Shown: one piece after another, positions 37,368 through 44,554 of the stretch
Numbering within the stretch: position 1 is the stretch's first letter
How the letters are laid out: each line of letters begins with the position of its first letter
Origin: Thauera phenolivorans
GTDB lineage: Bacteria; Pseudomonadota; Gammaproteobacteria; Burkholderiales; Rhodocyclaceae
DNA length: 64,000 nt
Assembly: GCF_001696715.1 (NCBI RefSeq)
Contig: NZ_MBFM01000003.1
Span: 572,431 to 636,430 of the forward strand
Direction of reading: 5' to 3'
Made by a program: the position numbers and the translations under genes
The notes under the pieces: generated by a model
What the model was told of the DNA's origin: nothing
The model's input: the letters and a program-made list of their open reading frames with translations, nothing else
Database searches by the model: none

Positions 37368-38099
37368 TCAGCCCGTGCAACGTGCCTCGAGCGGGCCCCA
37401 CTCGCCGTTCGACAACGCCTCGATCGGACGGAAGCGCGACTTGTAAGCCATCTTCGCGCTCTCCGCGATCCAGTAGCCGAGGTAGAGATGCGGCAGACCG
37501 AGCCGGCGGCAGGCCTCGATCTGCCACAGGATGCCGTAGGTGCCGAGCGAAGCGGTGGGCAGATCGGGCTCGTAGAAGGTGTAGACGCTCGACAGGCCGT
37601 CGGTGAGACGGTCGATCACGCTGACCATGCGCAGTACACCGTTCTCGCGGAACTCGATCAGCCCGCTGTCGACATGGCTCTGCAGCAGGAAGTGGGCGTA
37701 CTGCTCCCGATTGTCCTGGTCCATGCCGCCGCCCGCGTGGCGCGACGCCTGGTAGCGCTGGTAGAGCTGGTAGTGGTCCTCGGCGAAGGCGAGCGGGAGC
37801 TCAATCGCCTCGGTTGCGGCATGCCGGGCCCAGGCGCGGCGCTGGCTGCGGTCGGGGTGGAAGCGCTCGACCGGGATCCGCACCGGCACGCAGGCCTGGC
37901 AAAGGTCGCAATAGGGTCGGTAGGTGAACACCCCGCTGCGGCGAAAACCGCGGCGCACCAGTTCGCTGTAGATCTGCGGATCGATCAGGTGGCCGGGGGT
38001 GGCGACCTGCGAGCGCGCCATGCGTTCGGGCAGGTAGGAGCACGGGTAGGGTGCGGTCGCGTAGAACTGGATCAGTGCGTAGGGATAGTCCGGTTTCAT
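37368..38099 (-). CDS. bpt: Aspartate/glutamate leucyltransferase (bacterial arginyltransferase homologue)
   Basis: A 243-residue ATE-type transferase that adds leucine from Leu-tRNA to proteins with N-terminal Asp or Glu, feeding the N-degron pathway. The N-terminal cysteine region ([32 protein letters not shown]) and the C-terminal [19 protein letters not shown] are diagnostic. It lies 21 bp downstream of aat, the other N-degron transferase, so the two act and are probably expressed together. Confidence 0.93.
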   Translation of the reverse strand: MKPDYPYALIQFYATAPYPCSYLPERMARSQVATPGHLIDPQIYSELVRRGFRRSGVFTYRPYCDLCQACVPVRIPVERFHPDRSQRRAWARHAATEAIELPLAFAEDHYQLYQRYQASRHAGGGMDQDNREQYAHFLLQSHVDSGLIEFRENGVLRMVSVIDRLTDGLSSVYTFYEPDLPTASLGTYGILWQIEACRRLGLPHLYLGYWIAESAKMAYKSRFRPIEALSNGEWGPLEARCTG

Positions 38100-38120
38100 G
38101 CTTGCTACCTGCCCGAAAAG

Positions 38121-38846
38121 TCAGTCTGCTCGTGCCGCCGGCGACCAGTCGAGGGCCGCGGCGGCGTCTGCCGGCCAGCGCCCCGGGGCGCGGCCCTCAC
38201 CGGTCCAGCGCGCCAGCGCACCCGAGAACAGGGCGCGGGGAATCTCGCGTGCGCCCATCGACAGCAGGTGAGGGGTGGTCATCTGGCAGTCGATCAGCCG
38301 GAAGCCCCAGTCGTGCAGCAGGCGTCCGAGGTGCGCGAGCGCGACCTTGGAGGCGTCGGTCTCGCGCGAGAACATCGATTCGCCGAAGAAGACGCGGCCA
38401 AGCGCCATTCCATAAAGGCCTCCCACGAGCCTGCCCTCACGCCAGCATTCGACACTGTGCGCGTAGCCCAGTTCGTGCATGCGTCCATAGGCGCGCTGCA
38501 TCTCGGGCAGGATCCAGGTCGCGCCACCGGGTTCGCGTGGCGCGGCGCAGGCCGCCATCACCCCCTCGAACTCGGTGTCGAGCCGCAGCTCGAACGGGCG
38601 GCGGCGCAAGGTCCGGCGCAGCGAGCGGTGGATGCGGAGCTCATCCGGCACCAGAACGAGGCGCGGGTCCGGGCTCCACCACAGGATCGGTTCGCCCTCG
38701 CCGAACCAGGGGAAGATGCCGCGTCGATAGGCGGCGAGCAGCCATGGCGGCCCGAGCTCACCGCCCGCCGCGAGCAGGCCGTTCGGTTCGGCGAGCGCGC
38801 TTGCGAGCGGCGGGAAGGCGGGCTCGCCGCGGAGCCAGGGAATCAT
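38121..38846 (-). CDS. aat: Leucyl/phenylalanyl-tRNA--protein transferase
   Basis: A 241-residue enzyme that adds Leu or Phe to N-terminal Arg or Lys of proteins, marking them for ClpAP through ClpS. Family text: NGLLAAGGELGPPWLLAAYRRGIFPWF near residue 22, ILWWSPDPRLVL, and VFFGESMFSRETDASKVAL. The ATG overlaps the fbpC stop by the classic ATGA, so it is translationally coupled to the iron-transport ATPase gene. Confidence 0.95.
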   Translation of the reverse strand: MIPWLRGEPAFPPLASALAEPNGLLAAGGELGPPWLLAAYRRGIFPWFGEGEPILWWSPDPRLVLVPDELRIHRSLRRTLRRRPFELRLDTEFEGVMAACAAPREPGGATWILPEMQRAYGRMHELGYAHSVECWREGRLVGGLYGMALGRVFFGESMFSRETDASKVALAHLGRLLHDWGFRLIDCQMTTPHLLSMGAREIPRALFSGALARWTGEGRAPGRWPADAAAALDWSPAARAD

Positions 38847-39964
38847 CTCGCGATGGCGGAGGCCGTCGCCGGCGGATGGGCGACGGTATCGAGCCCGGTG
38901 AGCTCGTCCTGGAAGGTCACCACGTGATCGACGTCGAGCCGGATGCCGATGCTCTCGCCGATGCAGTGATTGTGGTGGCTGGGCACCAGCGAGAGCACCG
39001 TGGTTCCGCTCGGCAGCCGCAGGGTGTACAGGATGTCGGCGCCGCGGAAGGCCTTGTGCGTCACCACCGCGCGCAACGGGCTGGTGTCGTCGTGCACGAT
39101 GTCGTCGGGGCGCAGCAGCACGTCCACATCGCTGCCGTGGGTGCAGCCGCCGCAGTCCTCGCCGCACACCAGCGGGATCGAGCTGTTGAGGATGCCGAGC
39201 TCGACCCGCACCTCGCGGTCGTTGAGCACCCGTCCGCGCAGGAACGCACCCTGGCCGATGAAGTCGGCGACGAAGCGGTTCGCCGGCCGGTGGTAGAGGT
39301 TGTAGGGCGTGTCCCACTGCTGGATGCAGCCCTCGTACATGATGCCGATCTCGTCGGCGACGGCGAAGGCCTCGTGCTGATCGTGGGTGACCAGGATCGC
39401 GGTCGTCTCGGCCGACTTGATGATGTCGCGCACCTCGTGCGACAGGCGCTCGCGCAGCTCGACGTCGAGGTTGGAGAAGGGCTCGTCGAGAAGCAGCAGG
39501 CTGGGTCGCGGCGCGAGCGCGCGCGCGAGCGCCACGCGCTGCTGCTGGCCGCCCGACATCTCGTGGGGGAATTTGCGGCCCTGGTCAGCGAGGCCGACGA
39601 GCTCGAGCAGCTCGGCCACCCGCGCACGGCGGGTGGCCGCCGCTTCCTTGCGCAGCCCGAAGCCGATGTTGTCCGCGACGGTGAGATGGGGGAACAGCGC
39701 GTAGTCCTGGAACACCATCCCGATCCGGCGCCGCTCCGGCGCGAGGTGCTGACGCGGACTGCTGACGACCACGCCGTCGAGCCGGATTTCACCCGCGGCG
39801 ACCGGTTCGAAGCCGGCGATGCAGCGCAGTACGGTGGTCTTGCCGCAACCCGACGGGCCGAGCAGGCAGCCGATGCGGCCCTTTTCGAGCTTGAGGGAAA
39901 GCTGCCGCACGACCCGGTGGCCGCCGAAGGCGAGATCGATGTCGACGAGTTCGAGATGAGGCAT
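38843..39964 (-). CDS. fbpC: Ferric iron ABC transporter, ATP-binding protein
   Basis: A 373-residue ABC ATPase. Walker A GPSGCGKTT is at about residues 34-42, the signature MSGGQQQRVALARAL near residue 137, and Walker B LLLLDEPFSNLD near residue 158. A C-terminal TOBE-like regulatory domain carries an unusual cysteine cluster, CGEDCGGC, near residue 283. The ATG at 39962-39964 (MPHLELVDIDLAFGG) is typical; an in-frame extension would run into the divergent promoter region. It is divergent from the permease gene and heads fbpC-aat-bpt-pyrD. Confidence 0.92.
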   Translation of the reverse strand: MPHLELVDIDLAFGGHRVVRQLSLKLEKGRIGCLLGPSGCGKTTVLRCIAGFEPVAAGEIRLDGVVVSSPRQHLAPERRRIGMVFQDYALFPHLTVADNIGFGLRKEAAATRRARVAELLELVGLADQGRKFPHEMSGGQQQRVALARALAPRPSLLLLDEPFSNLDVELRERLSHEVRDIIKSAETTAILVTHDQHEAFAVADEIGIMYEGCIQQWDTPYNLYHRPANRFVADFIGQGAFLRGRVLNDREVRVELGILNSSIPLVCGEDCGGCTHGSDVDVLLRPDDIVHDDTSPLRAVVTHKAFRGADILYTLRLPSGTTVLSLVPSHHNHCIGESIGIRLDVDHVVTFQDELTGLDTVAHPPATASAIAR

Positions 39965-40016
39965 GGTCGGGCGTCTGTTGCGGATGAATCGATTATTGCA
40001 TCGGGGCGGTTCAAAT

Positions 40017-40035
40017 GCGATCAATTATAATTCGC
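40017..40035. promoter_or_regulatory. Fur-box-like palindrome between fbpC and fbpB
   Basis: An imperfect 19-bp palindrome (GCGATCAATTATAATTCGC) is centred on a perfect AATTATAATT core, in the 114-bp divergent gap of two iron-transport genes. It agrees with the Fur consensus at about half its positions, and the location is right for iron control of both directions. Confidence 0.45.
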
Positions 40036-40078
40036 TGCTTGGCGCGGCGCGGCCGCGCTCCATCGATTCGGGATCAGG

Positions 40079-41737
40079 ATGAAAAACATCGGAGGGCTCC
40101 GCCGATACTGGTCGACGCTGAGCGTGGCGGCGGTGCTGATCGCGGCGCTGATCGCGGCGCCGGTGCTGTCGGTATTTTCCAACGTGTTCGCCGGCGGCAC
40201 CACCGGGACCTGGGCCCACCTGGCCGACACCGTGCTCGACGAGTTCGTGCTCAACACGGTGGTGCTCTGCATCGGCGTGGGCCTGGGCGTGGGCTCGATC
40301 GGCGTCACCACCGCCTGGCTGACGACGATGCTCGACTTCCCCGGCCGGCGCTTCTTCGAATGGGCACTGGTGCTGCCGATGGCGATGCCGGCCTACGTGA
40401 TGGCCTACGTCTACACCGACTTCCTGCAGTTCGTCGGGCCGGTGCAGAGCGGGCTGCGCGAGGCCTTCGGCTGGCGCGCAGGCGACTACTGGTTCCCCGA
40501 CGTGCGTACCGTCGGCGGCGCGGTGGCGATGTTCATGTTCGTGCTCTATCCCTACGTCTACATGCTGGCGCGCGCGGCCTTCCTGGAGCGCGCCGGCGGC
40601 ATGCTGGAGGCGGGCCGCTCGCTCGGCCTCGGGCCCTGGGGCTGCTTCTTCCGGGTGTCGCTGCCGCTCGCGCGGCCCGCGGTGGTGGCCGGAGTGGCGC
40701 TCGCGCTGATGGAAACCCTCGCCGACTTCGGCACCGTGTCCTATTTCGGCGTGCAGACCTTCACCACGGGCATCTATCGCGCCTGGTTCTCGCTCGGCGA
40801 CCGTATCGCCGCCGCCCAGCTGTCGGCCGCGCTGCTCGCCTTCGTGGTGATCGTGCTCGCTCTGGAACGTGCCAGTCGCGGTCGCGCCCGCTTCAACAAC
40901 ACCTCGCGCCAGCAGGGCGCGCCGGCGCGGCTCAGGCTGGCGCCGCTCGCCGGGCTGCTCGCGGCCTTCTCCTGCTTCATGCCCCTGCTGCTCGGCTTCC
41001 TGCTACCGGCAGGCCTGCTGCTGGAGATGGCGCTGCTCGAGGGCGACGCACAGTTCGGCGCGCGCTTCGTCCAGCTTGCCCGCAACAGCTTCCTGCTCGC
41101 CGCACTGAGCGCGATGCTGGCGGTGATCCTCGCGGTGGTGCTCGCCTATGCCGCGCGGCTCGCGCGCTCGCGCCTGCCGCACGCGCTCAACCGCGTCGTC
41201 GGCCTCGGCTATGCGGTGCCGGGCTCGGTGATCGCGGTCGGGGTGCTGATTCCGCTGACCCGGCTCGACAATCTGATCGCGCAGTGGTGGACCTCGGCCT
41301 TCGGCGTCAATCCCGGGCTGATCCTGACCGGCGGCATTGCCGCGCTGGTGTATGCCTACCTCAGCCGTTTCCTCTCGGTGGCGCTGCAGACCGTAGAGTC
41401 CAGCCTCGGCAAGATCACCCCGAGCATGGACGATGCGTCGCGCAGTCTCGGCTTCGGTCGCTGGGCGACGCTGCGCCGGGTGCATGTGCCGATGCTCAGG
41501 GGCAGCCTGCTCACCGCCGCGCTCATGGTGTTCGTGGATGTGATGAAGGAGCTGCCGGCGACGCTGGTGATCCGCCCCTTCAACTTCGACACCCTCGCCA
41601 CCCAGGCCCACATCCTGGCCTCCGACGAGCGCCTGGCCGAAGCCTCGACCGCAGCGCTCACCATCGTCGTCGTCGGCCTGCTGCCGATGTTCGTGATCTC
41701 GCGCCAGATCGTGAAGGGGCGGCTCGAGCGGCGCTGA
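40079..41737 (+). CDS. fbpB: Ferric iron ABC transporter, permease protein (fused double permease)
   Basis: A 552-residue inner-membrane protein with about 12 helices made of two BPD_transp_1 domains. EAA-loop sequences occur twice: GGMLEAGRSLGLGPWGCFFRVSLPLARPA near residue 178 and SLGKITPSMDDASRSLGFGRW near 445. This layout is usual for FbpB/SfuB-type ferric permeases. It stands alone on the plus strand, between the divergent fbpC and the convergent fbpA. Confidence 0.94.
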   Translation: MKNIGGLRRYWSTLSVAAVLIAALIAAPVLSVFSNVFAGGTTGTWAHLADTVLDEFVLNTVVLCIGVGLGVGSIGVTTAWLTTMLDFPGRRFFEWALVLPMAMPAYVMAYVYTDFLQFVGPVQSGLREAFGWRAGDYWFPDVRTVGGAVAMFMFVLYPYVYMLARAAFLERAGGMLEAGRSLGLGPWGCFFRVSLPLARPAVVAGVALALMETLADFGTVSYFGVQTFTTGIYRAWFSLGDRIAAAQLSAALLAFVVIVLALERASRGRARFNNTSRQQGAPARLRLAPLAGLLAAFSCFMPLLLGFLLPAGLLLEMALLEGDAQFGARFVQLARNSFLLAALSAMLAVILAVVLAYAARLARSRLPHALNRVVGLGYAVPGSVIAVGVLIPLTRLDNLIAQWWTSAFGVNPGLILTGGIAALVYAYLSRFLSVALQTVESSLGKITPSMDDASRSLGFGRWATLRRVHVPMLRGSLLTAALMVFVDVMKELPATLVIRPFNFDTLATQAHILASDERLAEASTAALTIVVVGLLPMFVISRQIVKGRLERR

Positions 41738-41781
41738 GCGAAGCGCTCGCCTTACCACGACCGTGCCCCCGCCGAACGCAC

Positions 41782-41966
41782 CGGAGCCCCGCCCCCAGGG
41801 CGACGGCAGCCGTGTCGGGGCACAACCGCCGCTTATCGCGCAGAGGGCTGCGCTCCTACCCTGCCTTCGGCAGACGCAGCCCTTGTCGGAGCCCTGCCTC
41901 CAGGGCGATGGCAGCCGGGCCGCGGGCACGACCGCCGCTTATCGCGCAGAGGGCTGCGCTCCTACC
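41782..41966. repeat. Pair of REP-like intergenic repeats (two ~80-bp direct copies)
   Basis: Two direct copies (41782-41860 and 41887-41966) share a 39/40 identical core at 41821-41860 and 41927-41966. The core reads GCTTATCGCGCAGAGGGCTG then CGCTCCTACC. It is like the GTAGGAGCGCAG...-type extragenic repeats of many proteobacteria. The copies are about 105 bp apart and fill most of the 344-bp gap between fbpB and fbpA. Nothing else was seen here except the fbpA terminator. Confidence 0.85.
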
Positions 41967-42007
41967 GTGCCGTCGACGGCCGCCTCGCCGGCGCGGCCGC
42001 CGGACGG

Positions 42008-42040
42008 CAAAACACCCGGGCCTGGGGCAGGCACCGGGTG
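42008..42040 (-). terminator. Terminator of fbpA
   Basis: On the minus strand CACCCGG and CCGGGTG (42040-42034 with 42019-42013) form a 7-bp stem with a GC-rich loop, followed by TTTTG. It lies 42 bp after the fbpA stop. The T tract is short, so strength is uncertain. Confidence 0.6.
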
Positions 42041-42081
42041 CTCGGCTTGCGACGGGCAGGGCGTGGCCCCGCGGGCGGGGC

Positions 42082-43101
42082 TCAGCGATAGCCGGCGCGG
42101 TCGAAGATGCGCTGGGCTTCGGCGACCGAGTCGGCGAGCTTGCCGATCGGCAGGGTGTCGGCCTTGAACTCGCCGAGCTTCTCGAGCGCCGGGTTGGCGA
42201 CCTTCACGCTGCTCACCACCGGCCATTCGTTGTTGCCGTTGGCGAAGTAGGCCTGGGCCTGGTCGGAGGCGAGGTATTCGAGAAACTTCACCGCCGCGCC
42301 CTTGTTCGGTGCGTGCTTGAGCATGCCGGCGCCGGAGACGTTGACGTGCGTGCCCCAGCTCTGCTGGTTGGGCCAGACCGCCTCGATGCTGTCGACCACC
42401 TTCTTGTCCGCGGTCTTGTCCGAATTCATCAGGCGTGCCAAATAGTAGCTGTTGGCGATCGCGACGCCGCATTCGCCCGCCGCCACCGCCTTGATCTGGT
42501 CGGTGTCGCCGCCCTTGGGCGCGCGCGCGAAGTTATCGACGAGGCCCTTTGCCCAGGCTTCGGTCTTGTCGATTCCGTTGTGCTCGATCATCGCGGCGCC
42601 GAGCGACAGGTTGTAAGGGTGGCTGCCCGAACGGCTGCAGAACTTGCCCTTCAGCGCCGGATCGGCGAGCTGTTCATAGGTCTGGACCTGCTCCGCCTTC
42701 ACCAGCTCGGGGTTGTAGACGATGATGCGTGCGCGCGTGGAATAGGAGAACCAGTTGCTGGTGCGCAGGTGGGCGGGAATCCGCTCCTCGAGCACCGCCG
42801 ATTTCACCGGCGCGAACACGCCCTGCCGATCGGCATGCGCGAGGCGCGAGGCGTCGACCGTGATGAACACGTCACCCGGACTGTTCGCTCCCTCGTTACG
42901 GATGCGCTCGAGCAACTCGTCCTCCTTCGCCTCGATGCGGTTGATCTTGATGCCCGTCTGCTTGGTGAACTCGCCGTAGAGGGCTTCGTCGGTCTGATAG
43001 TGACGCGCGGAGTAGATGTTGAGTTCGGTGTCGGCGGCGAAGGCCGGCGAGGCCGCGGCGAGGCTGGAGAGGATGGCGGTGACGAGGATCCGTTTGCTCA
43101 T
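42082..43101 (-). CDS. fbpA: Ferric iron ABC transporter, periplasmic binding protein
   Basis: A 339-residue periplasmic Fe(III)-binding protein of the FbpA/FutA transferrin-like class. A signal peptide (about 1-22, ending SPAFAADTELN) is followed by IYSARHYQTDEALYGEFTKQTG, VFITVDASRLAHADRQGVF, and WGTHVNVSGAGMLKHAPNKGAA; IANSYYLARL holds the tandem Tyr ligands of the family. The ATG at 43099-43101 starts the signal peptide. A Fur-box-like site lies about 50 bp upstream. Confidence 0.95.
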   Translation of the reverse strand: MSKRILVTAILSSLAAASPAFAADTELNIYSARHYQTDEALYGEFTKQTGIKINRIEAKEDELLERIRNEGANSPGDVFITVDASRLAHADRQGVFAPVKSAVLEERIPAHLRTSNWFSYSTRARIIVYNPELVKAEQVQTYEQLADPALKGKFCSRSGSHPYNLSLGAAMIEHNGIDKTEAWAKGLVDNFARAPKGGDTDQIKAVAAGECGVAIANSYYLARLMNSDKTADKKVVDSIEAVWPNQQSWGTHVNVSGAGMLKHAPNKGAAVKFLEYLASDQAQAYFANGNNEWPVVSSVKVANPALEKLGEFKADTLPIGKLADSVAEAQRIFDRAGYR

Positions 43102-43150
43102 GTTCGCTTGCCCTTGAGTCGAGATTGGAGAGTGTTGGACAGCGCAATAG

Positions 43151-43170
43151 TAACGAGAAGGATTCTCATG
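43151..43170 (-). promoter_or_regulatory. Fur box upstream of fbpA
   Basis: On the minus strand ATGAGAATCCTTCTCGTTA closely matches the TGAGAAT-N-ATTCTCA form of the Fur box, with two mismatches. It is centred about 60 bp upstream of the fbpA ATG, a normal site for iron repression. Confidence 0.65.
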
Positions 43171-43313
43171 TGCAAACACTTTTGTCGCACGATCTTGATG
43201 CGCACGGGTGCGGCTGGAAGCGTCCGCTCGGGGCGCTCAAGGCCCAAGGGCAGGGAAGGGCGGGCGGCGCGCGGGCGGCGGAAAGTGGAAGCAGGAAGGC
43301 GCTGCGAGGTGGC

Positions 43314-43844
43314 CTATCGCAGCAGCGCAGCGGCGATCGTGCCACCATCGGTGAGGCTCTCGTCGAGCAGGCGACGACCGCCGTTGAAGCGCTTGCTCCA
43401 GTAGCTGACGTTCAGGCTTTCGACCCGGACCTTGCCGCCGCTCGAGGGCGCATGCACGAACTTGCCTTCGCCGAGATAGATGCCGACGTGCGAGAAGGCG
43501 CGACGCATCGTGTTGAAGAACACCAGATCGCCCGGCTGGAGCTCGTTGCGCTTGATCCGGTCGCCGACCGTGGCCATCTCCGCCGCGGTGCGCGGAAGGT
43601 CGAGGCCGATCGCGTTGCGGAACACATTGCGCACGAGGCCGGAGCAGTCGAGGCCGGTTTCGCGCGATTCACCGCCCCATCGGTAGCTGATGCCGAGATG
43701 ACTCAGGGCCTCGATCGCGAGTTCCTGCACCGCATGCGTATAGCCTGCGACGGCTGTCGCAGAAGGTTGCGCAGGGGTTTCGGCGATCGCCGGAAGGGGG
43801 GCGGCAGCGAACAGCAGGGCGAAGAGGGTGGCTCGGAAATGCAT
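43314..43844 (-). CDS. NlpC/P60 family cell-wall hydrolase
   Basis: A 176-residue secreted C40 peptidase. The signal peptide is about residues 1-21. The catalytic Cys is in TGLDCSGLVRNVF near residue 67, His in FSHVGIYLGEGKFVHAP near residue 119, and the third polar residue follows. Such enzymes cut D-Glu-diaminopimelate bonds in peptidoglycan. It is transcribed alone from a region near 43850. Confidence 0.88.
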   Translation of the reverse strand: MHFRATLFALLFAAAPLPAIAETPAQPSATAVAGYTHAVQELAIEALSHLGISYRWGGESRETGLDCSGLVRNVFRNAIGLDLPRTAAEMATVGDRIKRNELQPGDLVFFNTMRRAFSHVGIYLGEGKFVHAPSSGGKVRVESLNVSYWSKRFNGGRRLLDESLTDGGTIAAALLR

Positions 43845-43900
43845 GCGCGCGAATATACCCGGCGCCGCCCCGGCGGTAAATCCCCATTTCGGGCTTTCTG

Positions 43901-44554
43901 TCAGGATTTGCGGCGAAATTCTCGGTAAGCGTGTTCGACGTCGCCGAGTCCCCGGGCGGTGGCGGCCCCACGGCCGGTCGCGCGCGCCTGCACGGTGAGG
44001 AAGAGCTGGGCGATCGCCCAGCCGTCGCCGAGGCCGTGGTGGCGCTGGAAGGTCTCGATGTCGAAGCTCTCCATCCAGTCGGCCAGCCGCACCGGGTCAC
44101 GCCGACGCTCCGGGAACAGGGCCGGCAGCAGGTAGTAGAGGTCGAGCCAGAACAGATCGGGCTCGAAGCCGACCGTCTCGTCGAATGCGCGCAGCAGCAT
44201 CCTGCGGTTGAACGGGGCGTTGAACACGACCACCGGGCTGTTGCCGATGAAGGTGAGCAGGTCGGCGAGCGCCGCCTCCGGGGCGTGCTGCAGGGTCGCG
44301 TACCAGGCCTGCTGGGGCGAGATCACGCCGCTTTCGATCGCGAGCGCGCCGACCGCCAGCAGGCGGTCGCGCTCGAGGTCGAGGCCGCTCGCCTCGGTAT
44401 TGACCACCACGTAGCGCGCGTCGAATGCGGGCAGGTCGAGTCGTCCAGCGGGCAGGCTCTTCCATGCCGCGAGCTTGTCGATCACCCGGCGGTCGAGCTC
44501 GCCGCGTTCGCCGCCGCGGCGCGACACGAGCCGCGAAAGCCAGCCGGCCGTCAT
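43901..44554 (-). CDS. DnaQ-like exonuclease-fold protein with altered catalytic residues
   Basis: A 217-residue protein with the DEDDh exonuclease fold. Motif I reads VVVNTEASGLDLERDRLLAVGA, where active enzymes have D-x-E. Motif II reads VVFNAPFNRRMLL, where N-x-x-F-D is usual. Motif III keeps HHGLGDGWAIAQLFL. So two metal-binding Asp are Asn, and nuclease activity is doubtful. Its ATG overlaps the stop of the upstream DUF294 gene (ATGA), a pairing common in proteobacteria, suggesting a joint nucleotide-signalling role. The codons for both Asn are clear in the sequence. Confidence 0.8.
   Translation of the reverse strand: MTAGWLSRLVSRRGGERGELDRRVIDKLAAWKSLPAGRLDLPAFDARYVVVNTEASGLDLERDRLLAVGALAIESGVISPQQAWYATLQHAPEAALADLLTFIGNSPVVVFNAPFNRRMLLRAFDETVGFEPDLFWLDLYYLLPALFPERRRDPVRLADWMESFDIETFQRHHGLGDGWAIAQLFLTVQARATGRGAATARGLGDVEHAYREFRRKS

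Noticed and set aside
40015-43404. Very long open frame (over 1,100 codons) on the plus strand
   Set aside because: It runs through fbpB in a wrong frame and antisense to fbpA. Its translation is Arg/Ala-rich low-complexity typical of GC-rich shadow frames, with no recognisable domain.
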